DNA of 64,000 bases from an uncultured Winogradskyella sp. (GCF_947501905.1 NZ_CANMXL010000003.1:124001-188000), one strand, 5' to 3'. Positions 43,225-52,615 are shown, counted from the first letter of the stretch. Notes: generated by a model not told the origin, from the sequence alone. Translations and numbers: made by a program.

Positions 43225-45819
43225 ATGAAAAATCTAATTAAGTACTTTTCTTTATGTCTTCTAATCTTTACGTTTTCATGTGAAGACGAAAGTTTTCCAT
43301 ATGTCCCACCTGTAGCCGAGATTCCTTCTGATGCAGATTTTGCAGAAAACTTTGGCTCTCAGGTGTCTGCAAGCTTTTTAGGGCGTATAATCGATGAAAA
43401 TAATAGTCCTATTGAAGGCGTGGCTATACAGATAGGAAATAGTACAGCAACAACCGATGCTTTTGGGGTTTTTAGTATTCGTAATGCTAATGTTTTTGAA
43501 AGATTTGCCTATATCAAAGCTGAAAAAGATGGGTATATCAAAGGCTCGAGAGCTTTAGTCCCTTCAGAATCTGAAATCAATCAAGTACAAATTATGCTTC
43601 TTGAAAAGACGATTACAGAAACTATCAGCTCAGGAGAATCTTCTATTGTAAGTCTAAGCAATGGTTCGGAAGTGACTTTTGATGGTGGTTTTATTACTAC
43701 TTCAGGCTCTGCATATAATGGCCCTGTTAATGTTACTTTAAAGCATTTGAGTCCAGATGATAATAACATGAATGCAATGATGCCTGGTATGTTATATGCT
43801 CAAAATATGTCTGGAAACGAAGTTGCTCTTGAGACATATGGTATGCTTGCGGTTGAACTTACTACGTCTGGAGGCGAGAGTCTTCAGCTTGCTGAAAATA
43901 GCAGGTCAAGAATCACCATTCCGTTAGCCGCTGGTGTTACAAATCCACCCTCTACAATTCCTTTATGGTATTTTGATGAAGCAAACGGGTATTGGAAAGA
44001 AGACGGTCAGGCTATTCTTCAAGGCAATCAGTATATCGGTGAAGTTAGTCATTTTACATTTTGGAACTATGATTATCCATATCCGGCGGTGACTCTTTGC
44101 ATTACACTTAGAGATACAAACGGAAACATACTGCCAAATACTGCATTAGATTTGTATTCAGAATTGTTAAATTCTACAGGAACTTACGGTTTCACTGATA
44201 GTTCTGGTACCGAATGTGGTTTGGTTCCGGCAGATGAAGAACTAACTGTTACTGTCTATAGCCCATTGTGTTCGGATACTCCATTCACGACGACAATTGG
44301 GCCTTTTTCTTTTGATGTAAATACTACTGTAGTTGTTGATTTAGAAGAAGATATAACGTTCACTGGCAATTTCCTTACCTGTGATGGGCTAAGTGTAACA
44401 AATGGTTATGTGCAGTTATCTGTTAATGGCGTTTCGCAAATTATTCCTGTAACAGATGGTGCAATTGATTTCACATTTAGTAGTTGTGGTGCCACAAATT
44501 ACACTTACAAAGGTATTGATATAGAAAACAATCAGGAAACTGAAGTTTTTACAGGTACAATTGATGATACTACAACCACAATAGATGTAGGCTCATTTAG
44601 CGCCTGTACTGTGATTGAAGATACAGATGGCGATAGTATTCCTGATGCTTTTGAGGATTTAGACGGAGACAATAATCTAGATAATGATGACGCTGATAAT
44701 GACGGTATACCTAACTATCTGGACGAAGATGATGACGGAGATGGTATTAATACCATAGATGAAGACTATGACGGAGATAACGACCCGACAAATGACGATA
44801 CGGATAGTGACGGTATTCCAAATTACTTAGATGATAATGATTTAAACCTTTTTGATGCTGAAACAGGCGGCAATGGGTGTGAACCTGTGACCTATGATTT
44901 TGGTGCGTTATTTGCTAATATTTATAATGTGGTTAATACCGATTATGTGTTTTATGAAAGCGAAGCGGATGCAAATGCAGAGATTAATCCAATAACATTG
45001 CCATATACACTTCCCTTTGCTGATGCTTTGTTAAATCCAATAGTATTTGTAAAAGCAACAAGCACTGTCACTGGACAATCTGGGATTGCTAGCGTGTACT
45101 TGTTTTTAAATTATTTAGATACCGATAATGATGGGCTTACAGATTGTGAAGAAATTACAGGTATAGACGACCCTAGTACTGATTTAGTGCCAACAGGAGT
45201 AAGTGATGAAAATGACCCCGATGACCCTAATATGGTGGTTACAAGTCCTAATGATGGATTATTACAAGTCTGTGATGGTAATGGTGATGGTATAGAGCAA
45301 TTTGATTTAAGTGCTATGGACGCTTTCTTTTTAAACGGAAATGACCCTAGTAATTACCAAATAACTTATCACCAAACAAGTGATGATGCTATGAATGGTG
45401 TCAATCAGCTTCCAAATTTTTACACCAATATTTCAAACCCGGAGACATTATTTGTTCGTGTTTTTGAAATTTCTACTGGTAACTTTGATACCTCACTGTT
45501 AACCTTAGAAGTTATTCAAGCTCCCGTAATACCTATTCTTAATGATATTGTTGAGTGCGATGTTAATGCTGATGGTTTAGCAACATTTAATTTAAGTTCT
45601 TTAGAAATACTAATAATTGATGAGAACCCCGGTATTGATATTTTAGTAACATACTATAGCTCTCAAGCAGATGCAGATTCTGGAATTAACCCAATTGACT
45701 CTGCGAGCTTTGCTAATATTGATAATAGTTCGCAAATTATTTTTGTAAGAGCTGAAAACTTAGGTGCTAATTGTTTTAGTACTGGACAAGTAAACTTAGT
45801 TGTAGACTCTGGTTGTTAA
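43225..45819 (+). CDS. Large lipoprotein with carboxypeptidase-regulatory-like domain and calcium-binding repeats
   Basis: This 864-aa protein is probably surface-anchored. Seen: lipoprotein signal LLIFTFSCEDESF, where acidic residues follow the lipid-accepting Cys as in Bacteroidota surface-export signals; a carboxypeptidase-regulatory-like beta-sandwich (about 52-120, FLGRIIDENNSPIEGVAIQIG); a central beta region; an Asp/Asn-rich run of thrombospondin-type-3-like repeats (about 465-545, with DTDGDSIPD, DNDGIPNYLDEDDDGDG and DSDGIPNYLDDND); and two similar C-terminal modules (about 683-770 and 775-860). It has no type IX sorting tail. It ends with a good terminator. Adhesion or substrate binding is likely but unproved. 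Confidence 0.8.
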   Translation: MKNLIKYFSLCLLIFTFSCEDESFPYVPPVAEIPSDADFAENFGSQVSASFLGRIIDENNSPIEGVAIQIGNSTATTDAFGVFSIRNANVFERFAYIKAEKDGYIKGSRALVPSESEINQVQIMLLEKTITETISSGESSIVSLSNGSEVTFDGGFITTSGSAYNGPVNVTLKHLSPDDNNMNAMMPGMLYAQNMSGNEVALETYGMLAVELTTSGGESLQLAENSRSRITIPLAAGVTNPPSTIPLWYFDEANGYWKEDGQAILQGNQYIGEVSHFTFWNYDYPYPAVTLCITLRDTNGNILPNTALDLYSELLNSTGTYGFTDSSGTECGLVPADEELTVTVYSPLCSDTPFTTTIGPFSFDVNTTVVVDLEEDITFTGNFLTCDGLSVTNGYVQLSVNGVSQIIPVTDGAIDFTFSSCGATNYTYKGIDIENNQETEVFTGTIDDTTTTIDVGSFSACTVIEDTDGDSIPDAFEDLDGDNNLDNDDADNDGIPNYLDEDDDGDGINTIDEDYDGDNDPTNDDTDSDGIPNYLDDNDLNLFDAETGGNGCEPVTYDFGALFANIYNVVNTDYVFYESEADANAEINPITLPYTLPFADALLNPIVFVKATSTVTGQSGIASVYLFLNYLDTDNDGLTDCEEITGIDDPSTDLVPTGVSDENDPDDPNMVVTSPNDGLLQVCDGNGDGIEQFDLSAMDAFFLNGNDPSNYQITYHQTSDDAMNGVNQLPNFYTNISNPETLFVRVFEISTGNFDTSLLTLEVIQAPVIPILNDIVECDVNADGLATFNLSSLEILIIDENPGIDILVTYYSSQADADSGINPIDSASFANIDNSSQIIFVRAENLGANCFSTGQVNLVVDSGC

Positions 45820-45843
45820 ACAGTAAAAAGTAATTTTACTAAA

Positions 45844-45872
45844 AGTCTCTTTAATTAAAGAGGCTTTTTTTG
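45844..45872 (+). terminator. Rho-independent terminator after the large lipoprotein gene
   Basis: AGTCTCTTT (45844-45852), loop AATT and AAAGAGGCT (45857-45865), one G-T pair, followed by seven T. The T-tract end overlaps the TTTG that may serve as -33 element of gltX. Confidence 0.85.
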
Positions 45873-45891
45873 TGGGCTTCAATTATCAAAC

Positions 45892-45899
45892 TATCTTTG
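45892..45899 (+). promoter_or_regulatory. Promoter of gltX (TTTG-N19-TATCTTTG)
   Basis: A -7 box TATCTTTG and an upstream TTTG (45869-45872) at 19-base spacing give the best complete Bacteroidota-type promoter in the window, 17 bases before the gltX ATG. Confidence 0.6.
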
Positions 45900-45916
45900 T
45901 CCTTTAATTTAAAACT

Positions 45917-47431
45917 ATGTCTAAAAACGTTCGTGTGCGCTTTGCGCCAAGTCCAACAGGACCTTTGCATATTGGCGGTGTAAGAACTGCGCTTTTCAAC
46001 TATTTGTTTGCAAAAAAACACGGTGGGGATTTTGTGTTACGTATTGAGGACACTGACCAGAATCGTTATGTTGAAGGTGCTGAAGATTATATCGTTGACG
46101 CATTAAATTGGTGCAATATTCCATTTGATGAAGGCCCAGGAAAGAATGAAAAATTTGGCCCTTACAGACAAAGCGAACGCAAACATTTGTATAAGCAATA
46201 TGCCGACCAACTCATTAATGAAGGGAAAGCGTATTATGCATTTGACACTTCTGAGCAATTAGACGCACATAGAAAAGACCATGAAGCAAAAGGCAAAACC
46301 TTTATTTACAATTGGCATAACCGCGAAAAAGGACGTTTAGTAAATTCATTAGTTTTAACTGCTAAAGAAACACAAGCTAAAATTGATGCTGGAGAAAATT
46401 ATGTGGTAAGATTTAAGTCACCACAAGATGAAACTATTCACCTTAAAGATAGTATACGTGGAGACATTTCTATTGACACCAATGTTTTAGATGATAAAAT
46501 TTTGTTTAAAAGCGATGGTATGCCAACCTATCATCTAGCCAATATCGTTGATGACCATTTAATGGAAATCACACATGTTATTCGTGGTGAAGAATGGCTA
46601 CCCTCTTTAGCTTTACACCAATTATTATATAATGCTTTTGGTTGGGAAGCCCCTGAATTTGGGCATTTGCCGTTGATTTTAAAGCCAACAGGAAAGGGAA
46701 AGCTAAGCAAGCGTGATGGCGATAAATTAGGTTTTCCAGTATTTCCATTAGAATATACCGCTCCTGACGGAACTATTTCCAGTGGTTATAAAGAAGATGG
46801 TTATTTCTCTGAAGCTGTAGTTAACTTTTTAGCATTCTTGGGCTGGAATCCAGGTACTGAACAAGAATTATTTTCTCTTGAGAATTTGATTTCTGAGTTT
46901 GATTTAACCCGTGTCAATAAAGCTGGTGCACGCTTTGATCCAGATAAAACCAAATGGTTTAATCATCAATACATGCAGCAACAGTTAGATTTAGAATTAG
47001 CAGAAGCGTTCAAGGCAGAACGTCATGAATTAGCTGACATCGATGTAAATTATATCGCTTTAGTTGTTGGCTTAATAAAAGAACGTGCCACTTTTGTTAA
47101 TGAGTTTTGGGATTTAAGTCATTTCTTCTTTGTGTCTCCTATATCTTATAATGAAAAGGCATCAAAAAAAGCTTTAAAAGAAGGAACGGCAGATATTATG
47201 CAAAAGGTGATTGAAATTGTTACTGCGACTAGAGAGTTTACAGTGCAAAATCTTCAATCAAAACTAAAAGGATGGATTACAGATAATGACATTGGTTTCG
47301 GAAAAGTGATGATGCCCTTACGCTTGGCTTTAGTTGGAGCTCTTCAAGGTCCTGATGTATTTGAAATAATGTTTATGATTGGTAAAAACGAGACGGTAAA
47401 ACGCATAGACGCTTTAATTAAAACAGTCTAA
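45917..47431 (+). CDS. gltX: Glutamate--tRNA ligase
   Basis: This class I aminoacyl-tRNA synthetase charges tRNA-Glu. Seen: RFAPSPTGPLHIGGVRTALF (the HIGH-type motif as HIGG), EDTDQNRYV, PTYHLANIVDDHLM, HVIRGEEWLPS, and the KMSKS-type loop KLSKRDGDKLG. The C-terminal helical anticodon-binding domain begins after FNHQYMQQQ. Length 504 aa is typical. It is convergent with the gene at 47428-48087 and the two stop codons overlap by 4 bases. Confidence 0.97.
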   Translation: MSKNVRVRFAPSPTGPLHIGGVRTALFNYLFAKKHGGDFVLRIEDTDQNRYVEGAEDYIVDALNWCNIPFDEGPGKNEKFGPYRQSERKHLYKQYADQLINEGKAYYAFDTSEQLDAHRKDHEAKGKTFIYNWHNREKGRLVNSLVLTAKETQAKIDAGENYVVRFKSPQDETIHLKDSIRGDISIDTNVLDDKILFKSDGMPTYHLANIVDDHLMEITHVIRGEEWLPSLALHQLLYNAFGWEAPEFGHLPLILKPTGKGKLSKRDGDKLGFPVFPLEYTAPDGTISSGYKEDGYFSEAVVNFLAFLGWNPGTEQELFSLENLISEFDLTRVNKAGARFDPDKTKWFNHQYMQQQLDLELAEAFKAERHELADIDVNYIALVVGLIKERATFVNEFWDLSHFFFVSPISYNEKASKKALKEGTADIMQKVIEIVTATREFTVQNLQSKLKGWITDNDIGFGKVMMPLRLALVGALQGPDVFEIMFMIGKNETVKRIDALIKTV

Positions 47432-48087
47432 AATACAAACATAGCAGTAAGCACCAACATGCTTTGATTCCCTTTAAAATCAACATCTTCTGTAAAGTTT
47501 TCTTTATTGAGTTTGCTTAATATATTGGTAAACCCATAAATGTATTGTGCTCTTAGTTTAAACTCATCAAATCCTAAAGACGCGCCTACAGCACCATTAA
47601 CATTAAATCTTGAAATTTCAGTTATTTGGTTGGCTCTAATAGTATTATAACCATCTATAAGATAATTCTCTTTTGTTTCATCTTGAAGGTCTAAATCACT
47701 GTTGTATTGTAGCATAGGGCCAGCATCAATAGTGAGGTGGTTTTTAAAAATTTTTATGTGACCTAATAGCGCTATTTGTGCTGTAAAAACTTTATAGTCT
47801 ATCGATTCTGCTTGTGTACCTCCAACCGGTATGGCGGCTATGCCTAGTTTGTTTTCAGATAGCTGTATGTTATAACTCAGGTTGTACCAGCGATTAGGTA
47901 AATCTACTGTTGCAGCTAAGCCCGCCAACCAACCACCCTCACTTGTAGTGGCTAAGTTGTCAGTATCAATATTAAATTGTGTAACGCCTCCAAAAACGCC
48001 GATGCCGTTTTGAATACGATAATTTTGAGATATGCATACTGTAACAAAAAGTACACTGATGGCGACAAATAGGTTGAGTTTTTTCAT
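47428..48087 (-). CDS. Predicted outer-membrane beta-barrel protein
   Basis: This 219-aa protein has an N-terminal signal peptide (about residues 1-20, ending VCISQNYR) and a barrel-like pattern of alternating strands: LAGLAATVDLPNRWYNLSYNIQ, INVNGAVGASLGFDEFKLRAQYIYGF and a C-terminal SMLVLTAMFVF strand ending in Phe, as in outer-membrane barrels. I see no known enzyme motif. It is alone between gltX (convergent) and the SPFH gene (divergent). A -7 box is present 31 bases upstream. Confidence 0.7.
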   Translation of the reverse strand: MKKLNLFVAISVLFVTVCISQNYRIQNGIGVFGGVTQFNIDTDNLATTSEGGWLAGLAATVDLPNRWYNLSYNIQLSENKLGIAAIPVGGTQAESIDYKVFTAQIALLGHIKIFKNHLTIDAGPMLQYNSDLDLQDETKENYLIDGYNTIRANQITEISRFNVNGAVGASLGFDEFKLRAQYIYGFTNILSKLNKENFTEDVDFKGNQSMLVLTAMFVF

Positions 48088-48118
48088 TTTACGGTAGATG
48101 ATTTGGGTTATTTAGAAG

Positions 48119-48126
48119 CAAACCTA
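48119..48126 (-). promoter_or_regulatory. -7 promoter box (TAGGTTTG) for the beta-barrel gene
   Basis: Minus strand TAGGTTTG, 31 bases before the start codon at 48087. Confidence 0.45.
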
Positions 48127-48233
48127 AACAAAAACTTTTTTAACTCGCTTTTATTTTGAAATAAAGTGGACTTCTCAAAAAATATAACTTAATTTTAGTT
48201 TCGCTTATTATACTAACCTTTAAAATATAAATT

Positions 48234-49163
48234 ATGCAACCTTACTATTATATTCCTTTTGTCTTTTTAGGACTTGTTATTTTACTAGGAACTGTTTTTA
48301 CTGTAAAACAACAAACTGCAGCTATCGTTGAGCGCTTTGGGAAGTTTCAAACTATTTCTCAATCTGGATTACGGTTTAAAATACCCTTAATAGATAGAAT
48401 CGCTGGTCGTTTAAGTCTAAAAATTCAGCAATTAGATGTAATTATAGAAACTAAAACGCTGGATGATGTATTTGTGCGTCTTAAAGTGTCTGTGCAATAT
48501 AAAGTAATTAAAGACAAAGTCTATGAAGCTTTCTATAAATTAGATTATCCACATGATCAGATTACCTCTTATGTGTTTGATGTAGTGCGTGCCGAGGTGC
48601 CAAAAATGAAATTAGATGATGTGTTTGTGCGTAAAGACGATATTGCTATTGCTGTAAAATCTGAGCTTAATGACGCCATGATAGAATACGGATACGATAT
48701 CATCAAAACTTTAGTAACGGATATTGATCCTGATGCTCAAGTAAAAGAGGCTATGAACAGAATTAATGCCTCTGAACGCGAAAAAATTGCCGCACAATTT
48801 GAAGGTGATGCTGCTCGTATTTTGATTGTTGAAAAAGCAAAAGCTGAAGCAGAAAGTAAGCGTTTGCAGGGTCAAGGTATTGCAGACCAACGTCGCGAAA
48901 TTGCTAGAGGTCTTGAAGAGTCAGTAGAAGTATTAAATAAAGTTGGGATAAACTCTCAGGAAGCTTCTGCGTTGATTGTTGTAACTCAACATTATGATAC
49001 ACTTCAATCTATTGGACAAGAAACAAATAGTAATCTCATCTTGTTGCCAAACTCTCCTCAAGCAGGAAGTCAAATGCTTAATGATATGGTGGCGAGTTTT
49101 ACTGCTAGTAACCAAATTGGTGAGGCTATGAAAAATGCCAAAAACAATAAAAAAGAAGAATAG
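48234..49163 (+). CDS. SPFH-domain (stomatin-like/QmcA) membrane protein
   Basis: This 309-aa protein has one N-terminal membrane helix (YYIPFVFLGLVILLGTVFTV), an SPFH/Band 7 domain (about 25-190: VKQQTAAIVERFGKFQTISQSG, GLRFKIPLIDRIAGRL, KLQQLD-type strand, VQYKV) and a helical C-terminal tail with EREKIAAQFEGDAARILIVEKAKAEAESKRLQGQG. Such proteins organise membrane microdomains and associate with proteases or NfeD-type partners. No NfeD gene is adjacent; instead a secreted protein gene follows 2 bp later. Confidence 0.9.
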   Translation: MQPYYYIPFVFLGLVILLGTVFTVKQQTAAIVERFGKFQTISQSGLRFKIPLIDRIAGRLSLKIQQLDVIIETKTLDDVFVRLKVSVQYKVIKDKVYEAFYKLDYPHDQITSYVFDVVRAEVPKMKLDDVFVRKDDIAIAVKSELNDAMIEYGYDIIKTLVTDIDPDAQVKEAMNRINASEREKIAAQFEGDAARILIVEKAKAEAESKRLQGQGIADQRREIARGLEESVEVLNKVGINSQEASALIVVTQHYDTLQSIGQETNSNLILLPNSPQAGSQMLNDMVASFTASNQIGEAMKNAKNNKKEE

Positions 49164-49165
49164 TT

Positions 49166-49687
49166 ATGATATTAAGAAAATCTATTCTTTTTGTTTTACA
49201 ATTAATATTAATAACTAGTGTGTGTTCTCAAACAAAAGAAGATGCATTAAGGGATGCGAAAATTACATCTAAGGCAACATTGAAAGAAGATTATAAAACA
49301 GTTTTAAAACACACTCTTCCAAAAATTGTTGAATTAATGGGCGGAAAGGACACTGCTCTTAATACTATTGAAAGCACTTTTAATAAAATGAAATCTGAAG
49401 GTTTTGTTTTTGAAAAAGCAGATATTCTTAATGTTTCAGAAATTATAAAAGAACAAAATCAATTTCGTTGTGTTATTGAGGGGTATAACCAAATGAAAAT
49501 GTCTGGACAAAGGATTGGCTCTAAAAGTTACTTGCTTGGTATTTATGATGAAAAAGAAAAAATCTGGTATTTCCTAGAAGCTAAACAGCTTAAAAACAAA
49601 GCTATGTTAAATCAAATTCTTCCGTCTTTTAAAACAAGTTTAGATATTCCCGAAAGCGAAATGAAATACATCCCTAATGATAATTAG
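49166..49687 (+). CDS. Secreted protein of unknown function, co-transcribed with the SPFH gene
   Basis: I do not recognise this 173-aa family. A signal peptide is visible (ILRKSILFVLQLILITSVCSQTK, cleavage after about residue 22, or lipidation at the Cys). The remaining part is helical at first (LKEDYKTVLKHTLPKIVELM), then has a beta part ending SEMKYIPNDN. It begins 2 bp after the SPFH gene, so co-expression is very likely, and ends at a strong bidirectional terminator. Confidence 0.7.
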   Translation: MILRKSILFVLQLILITSVCSQTKEDALRDAKITSKATLKEDYKTVLKHTLPKIVELMGGKDTALNTIESTFNKMKSEGFVFEKADILNVSEIIKEQNQFRCVIEGYNQMKMSGQRIGSKSYLLGIYDEKEKIWYFLEAKQLKNKAMLNQILPSFKTSLDIPESEMKYIPNDN

Positions 49688-49695
49688 CACAAAAT

Positions 49696-49728
49696 AAAAA
49701 ACCTCGAAGGATTACTTCGAGGTTTTTG
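49696..49728. terminator. Bidirectional terminator between the secreted-protein and DUF1761 genes
   Basis: ACCTCGAAG (49701-49709), loop GATTA and CTTCGAGGT (49715-49723), with A-tract before and T-tract after. Confidence 0.87.
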
Positions 49729-49744
49729 TTTTTATATGCTTCAT

Positions 49745-50233
49745 TTAAAGTCCACAAAGGATAGCTCCCATAACAGCAAGCGTTAAAATCCAGTACCCTG
49801 CATTAACAAAGATATACTTTGCGCTTTTACGTTCAAATAAAGCTATAGTACCTATAATTGGTAAAGCTCCAAAAACACCAAAGATTGTTCCATGTAATGC
49901 ACCGTGTTTAAAAGTTCTAAACTCATTACCGTAATCAGCCATGAAAGCATCAAAAGAGGCTTTGGCGGTTTCTGGTTCGCCTCCAACCATACCTAAAGCA
50001 CCCCACTGGTGATTGGTAAATTGCATTAACAACAAAGACAATAATGCTGCAAAAACGAGAGAAAGTCCAAAAATAACAGCCATTTTTCCACTTTTCATTT
50101 TTTCTTCAGTCATTCCTGATTCTCGCATCCATAGATTTCCAAAACCTATTTTTGGGTTGTACCATAATGCGCCAACAACTAATGCTGCTACTGCCGCAAT
50201 AGGTATTGCTATAGGGTTAATTGGTAATTCCAT
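49745..50233 (-). CDS. DUF1761-like small membrane protein
   Basis: This 162-aa protein has four hydrophobic segments: IAIPIAAVAALVVGALWYNP (about 8-27), AVIFGLSLVFAALLSLLLMQ (about 52-71), GTIFGVFGALPIIGTIALFE (about 110-130) and YWILTLAVMGAILCGL (about 145-162). The motif ALWYNPKIG near the N terminus is typical of DUF1761 proteins. Function unknown. It lies downstream of glnS with its own spacer containing the glnS terminator, so it is probably transcribed separately. Confidence 0.8.
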   Translation of the reverse strand: MELPINPIAIPIAAVAALVVGALWYNPKIGFGNLWMRESGMTEEKMKSGKMAVIFGLSLVFAALLSLLLMQFTNHQWGALGMVGGEPETAKASFDAFMADYGNEFRTFKHGALHGTIFGVFGALPIIGTIALFERKSAKYIFVNAGYWILTLAVMGAILCGL

Positions 50234-50271
50234 AATTATAAAGATTTTTTAGTTAGTATATTTTAAAAGTA

Positions 50272-50306
50272 CAAAAAAACCTCTAAGTGATTACCTAGAG
50301 GTTTTT
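50272..50306 (-). terminator. Terminator after glnS
   Basis: On the minus strand ACCTCTA (50302-50296) pairs with TAGAGGT (50285-50279) around a 10-base loop, followed by a run of T. Confidence 0.8.
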
Positions 50307-50325
50307 AGTTATAACATATAATGTT

Positions 50326-52326
50326 CTAAATTTCGCTTGCTTCGGCAACTAACAATTCGTTTTTATCCTCTTTTGCTTTAGCTATAAAAGCATCAATGTT
50401 TTCATTGCGCCCTAAGCCATTTTTAAGCTGTTCTTTTAAAGCAATCAAAACTGCAATGCGTGTACCTGCCTTTTTTACCGCGGTCCCAAATAACGCTTCT
50501 AAATCTTCATAAGGCACATCTTTAGCTAATGACTGAATCTCTGCTTTTGCTTTCAACTGCTTTTCTTCAGGTAAGTTGGTATATTTTTTTCCTAATTGCT
50601 GAATGATACTTATTGCTGGACGCTTTTGTTGTACTTGTTTCTGAGATTGATGGTGTTGAGGTTTAGGTTTTTGTTTTACCCAACTATCACGCAAACCAAC
50701 TGTTTTATTAAACACTAAAGCATCTGGCTTAGAATCTTCGTCAACATTAAAATAGCCTAAACGTTGAAACTGAAACTGCTCTCCTACTTTGGCTTCGGCT
50801 AAACTAGGTTCTAAATAGCCTGTTTTTACTTTTAAAGAATTAGGGTTTACAAAGTCCATAAAGTCTTTGTCTTTATGTCCGTCTGGAGCTTCGTCCATAA
50901 ACAAACGGTCGTACTCTCTTATTTCAGCTTCAATTGCATGAGGCACAGAAACCCAATGTAATGTTCCCTTAACTCTTTTTTCTGTTTCTGTGGTATATGT
51001 ACAATGTACTTCTGTTATGTTTCCGCCATTGTCCTTAACAACATCGTTAGCTTGAATAATATACGCATTCTTTAAGCGAACTTCGCCACCGAGCTTAAGC
51101 CTAAAAAACTTGTTTCCTGCCTCTTCTTTAAAATCTGCTTTTTCTATATAGACTTCTCTTGAAAACGGCACTTTTCTTGAGCCAGCATTATCATCTTCTG
51201 GATTGTTTTCGGCGTCAAGCCATTCTTCTTTTCCTTCAGGATAATTCGTAATCACAACTTTTAGCTGGTCTAAAACTGCCATTACACGATTAGCGGATTT
51301 GTTTAAATCTTCACGCACACAAAATTCTAAAAGAGACACATCAATCACGTTTTCGCGTTTAGCAACACCTACTTTATCTATAAATTGACGTATAGAGTTT
51401 GGCGTATAGCCTCGACGACGTAAGCCAGAAATGGTTGGCATACGTGGATCATCCCAACCTGTTACTATACCTTCTTCAACTAAGCGTAATAACTTACGTT
51501 TACTCATTATGGTGTAACTCAAGTTTAAGCGAGCAAACTCACGTTGTTTAGGTGGCATTGGTAGTTCTCCCTTGGAGTAATCGTATACATGTTCTCTAAA
51601 CCAATTGTATAATTTTCTGTGTGGCTTAAATTCTAAAGAGCATAAGGAGTGTGAGATTTGTTCTATATAATCACTCTCTCCATGTGTCCAATCGTACATT
51701 GGGTAAATACACCAATCGTCGCCTGTTCTGTGATGATGCGCATACATGATACGATACATTAAAGGATCGCGCATAAGCATATTTGGATCTTCCATGTCTA
51801 TTTTGGCACGCAAAACATGCTCTCCGGCTTTGAATTCTCCAGCTTTCATACGTTGGAATAAATCCAAGTTCTCTTCAACTGTTCGGCTTCTGTATGGGCT
51901 ATTTGTGCCTACTTGTGTCGGTGTCCCTTTCTGCTCAGCCATAGTTTCTGAAGATTGAGAATCTACATAGGCTTTACCATCTTTAATCATTAAAACCGCC
52001 CAATCGTAAAGCTTTTGAAAATAATCTGAAGAATACAATTCGTTTTTCCATTGATAACCTAACCAAGCAATATCTCTTTTAATAGCATCTACGTATTCTT
52101 GCTCCTCCTTTGCTGGGTTTGTGTCGTCAAATCGGAGATTAACTGGCGCATTATATTTTTCGCCTAAGCCAAAACTAATACCAATAGCCTTAGTGTGTCC
52201 TATATGTAAATAGCCATTAGGTTCAGGAGGAAATCTAAAACGAAGGTCTTCTTTTGGTAAACCATTGGCTAAATCTTCTTCTATAATATGCTCAATAAAA
52301 TTGAGTGATTTTGTTTCTTCAGACAT
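50326..52326 (-). CDS. glnS: Glutamine--tRNA ligase with C-terminal extension
   Basis: This class I synthetase charges tRNA-Gln directly. Seen: RFPPEPNGYLHIGHTKAI (HIGH motif), RFDDTNPAKE, the tRNA contact block YDWTHGESDYIEQ, YTIMSKRKLLRLVEEG (KMSKS-type) and LRRRGYTPNSIRQF; the beta-barrel anticodon domain continues to about residue 555. About 110 further residues, starting with a Gln/Lys-rich linker (QHHQSQKQVQQKRP), make the protein 666 aa, compared with 550-560 in E. coli. The added domain, with LGKKYTNLPEEKQLKAKAEI and VKKAGTRIAVLIALKEQLKN, is of unknown role, perhaps tRNA binding. Confidence 0.96.
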   Translation of the reverse strand: MSEETKSLNFIEHIIEEDLANGLPKEDLRFRFPPEPNGYLHIGHTKAIGISFGLGEKYNAPVNLRFDDTNPAKEEQEYVDAIKRDIAWLGYQWKNELYSSDYFQKLYDWAVLMIKDGKAYVDSQSSETMAEQKGTPTQVGTNSPYRSRTVEENLDLFQRMKAGEFKAGEHVLRAKIDMEDPNMLMRDPLMYRIMYAHHHRTGDDWCIYPMYDWTHGESDYIEQISHSLCSLEFKPHRKLYNWFREHVYDYSKGELPMPPKQREFARLNLSYTIMSKRKLLRLVEEGIVTGWDDPRMPTISGLRRRGYTPNSIRQFIDKVGVAKRENVIDVSLLEFCVREDLNKSANRVMAVLDQLKVVITNYPEGKEEWLDAENNPEDDNAGSRKVPFSREVYIEKADFKEEAGNKFFRLKLGGEVRLKNAYIIQANDVVKDNGGNITEVHCTYTTETEKRVKGTLHWVSVPHAIEAEIREYDRLFMDEAPDGHKDKDFMDFVNPNSLKVKTGYLEPSLAEAKVGEQFQFQRLGYFNVDEDSKPDALVFNKTVGLRDSWVKQKPKPQHHQSQKQVQQKRPAISIIQQLGKKYTNLPEEKQLKAKAEIQSLAKDVPYEDLEALFGTAVKKAGTRIAVLIALKEQLKNGLGRNENIDAFIAKAKEDKNELLVAEASEI

Positions 52327-52414
52327 TGCAAAAAATTAAAGTGTAAAATTACACAAAATTGTAACAAAACTGCTTTATTTTACACCTATACAACGAATCT
52401 AAATCTTATAAAAC

Positions 52415-52615
52415 ATGAGCTATAAATGCCCAAAATGCGATAATACCACTTACGATGTTGGCGAAATGAGAGCCACTGGCGGAACATTATCAAAAATATT
52501 TGATGTACAAAACAAGAAATTTACTTCCGTAACTTGTAAAAAGTGTTCTTATACCGAGTTTTTTAAAGCAAAAACAAGTGCATTGAGCAATATCTTTGAT
52601 TTGTTTACCAATTAA
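52415..52615 (+). CDS. Small zinc-ribbon nucleic-acid-binding-type protein
   Basis: This 66-aa protein carries two CxxC pairs, YKCPKCDN at residues 3-10 and TCKKCSYTEFF near 45-55, forming one zinc ribbon, with RATGGTLSKIFDVQNKKF between them. It resembles the COG3478-type zinc-ribbon family (Bacillus YpzJ), whose function is not known. It stands between glnS (divergent) and folB with no clear promoter. Confidence 0.8.
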   Translation: MSYKCPKCDNTTYDVGEMRATGGTLSKIFDVQNKKFTSVTCKKCSYTEFFKAKTSALSNIFDLFTN

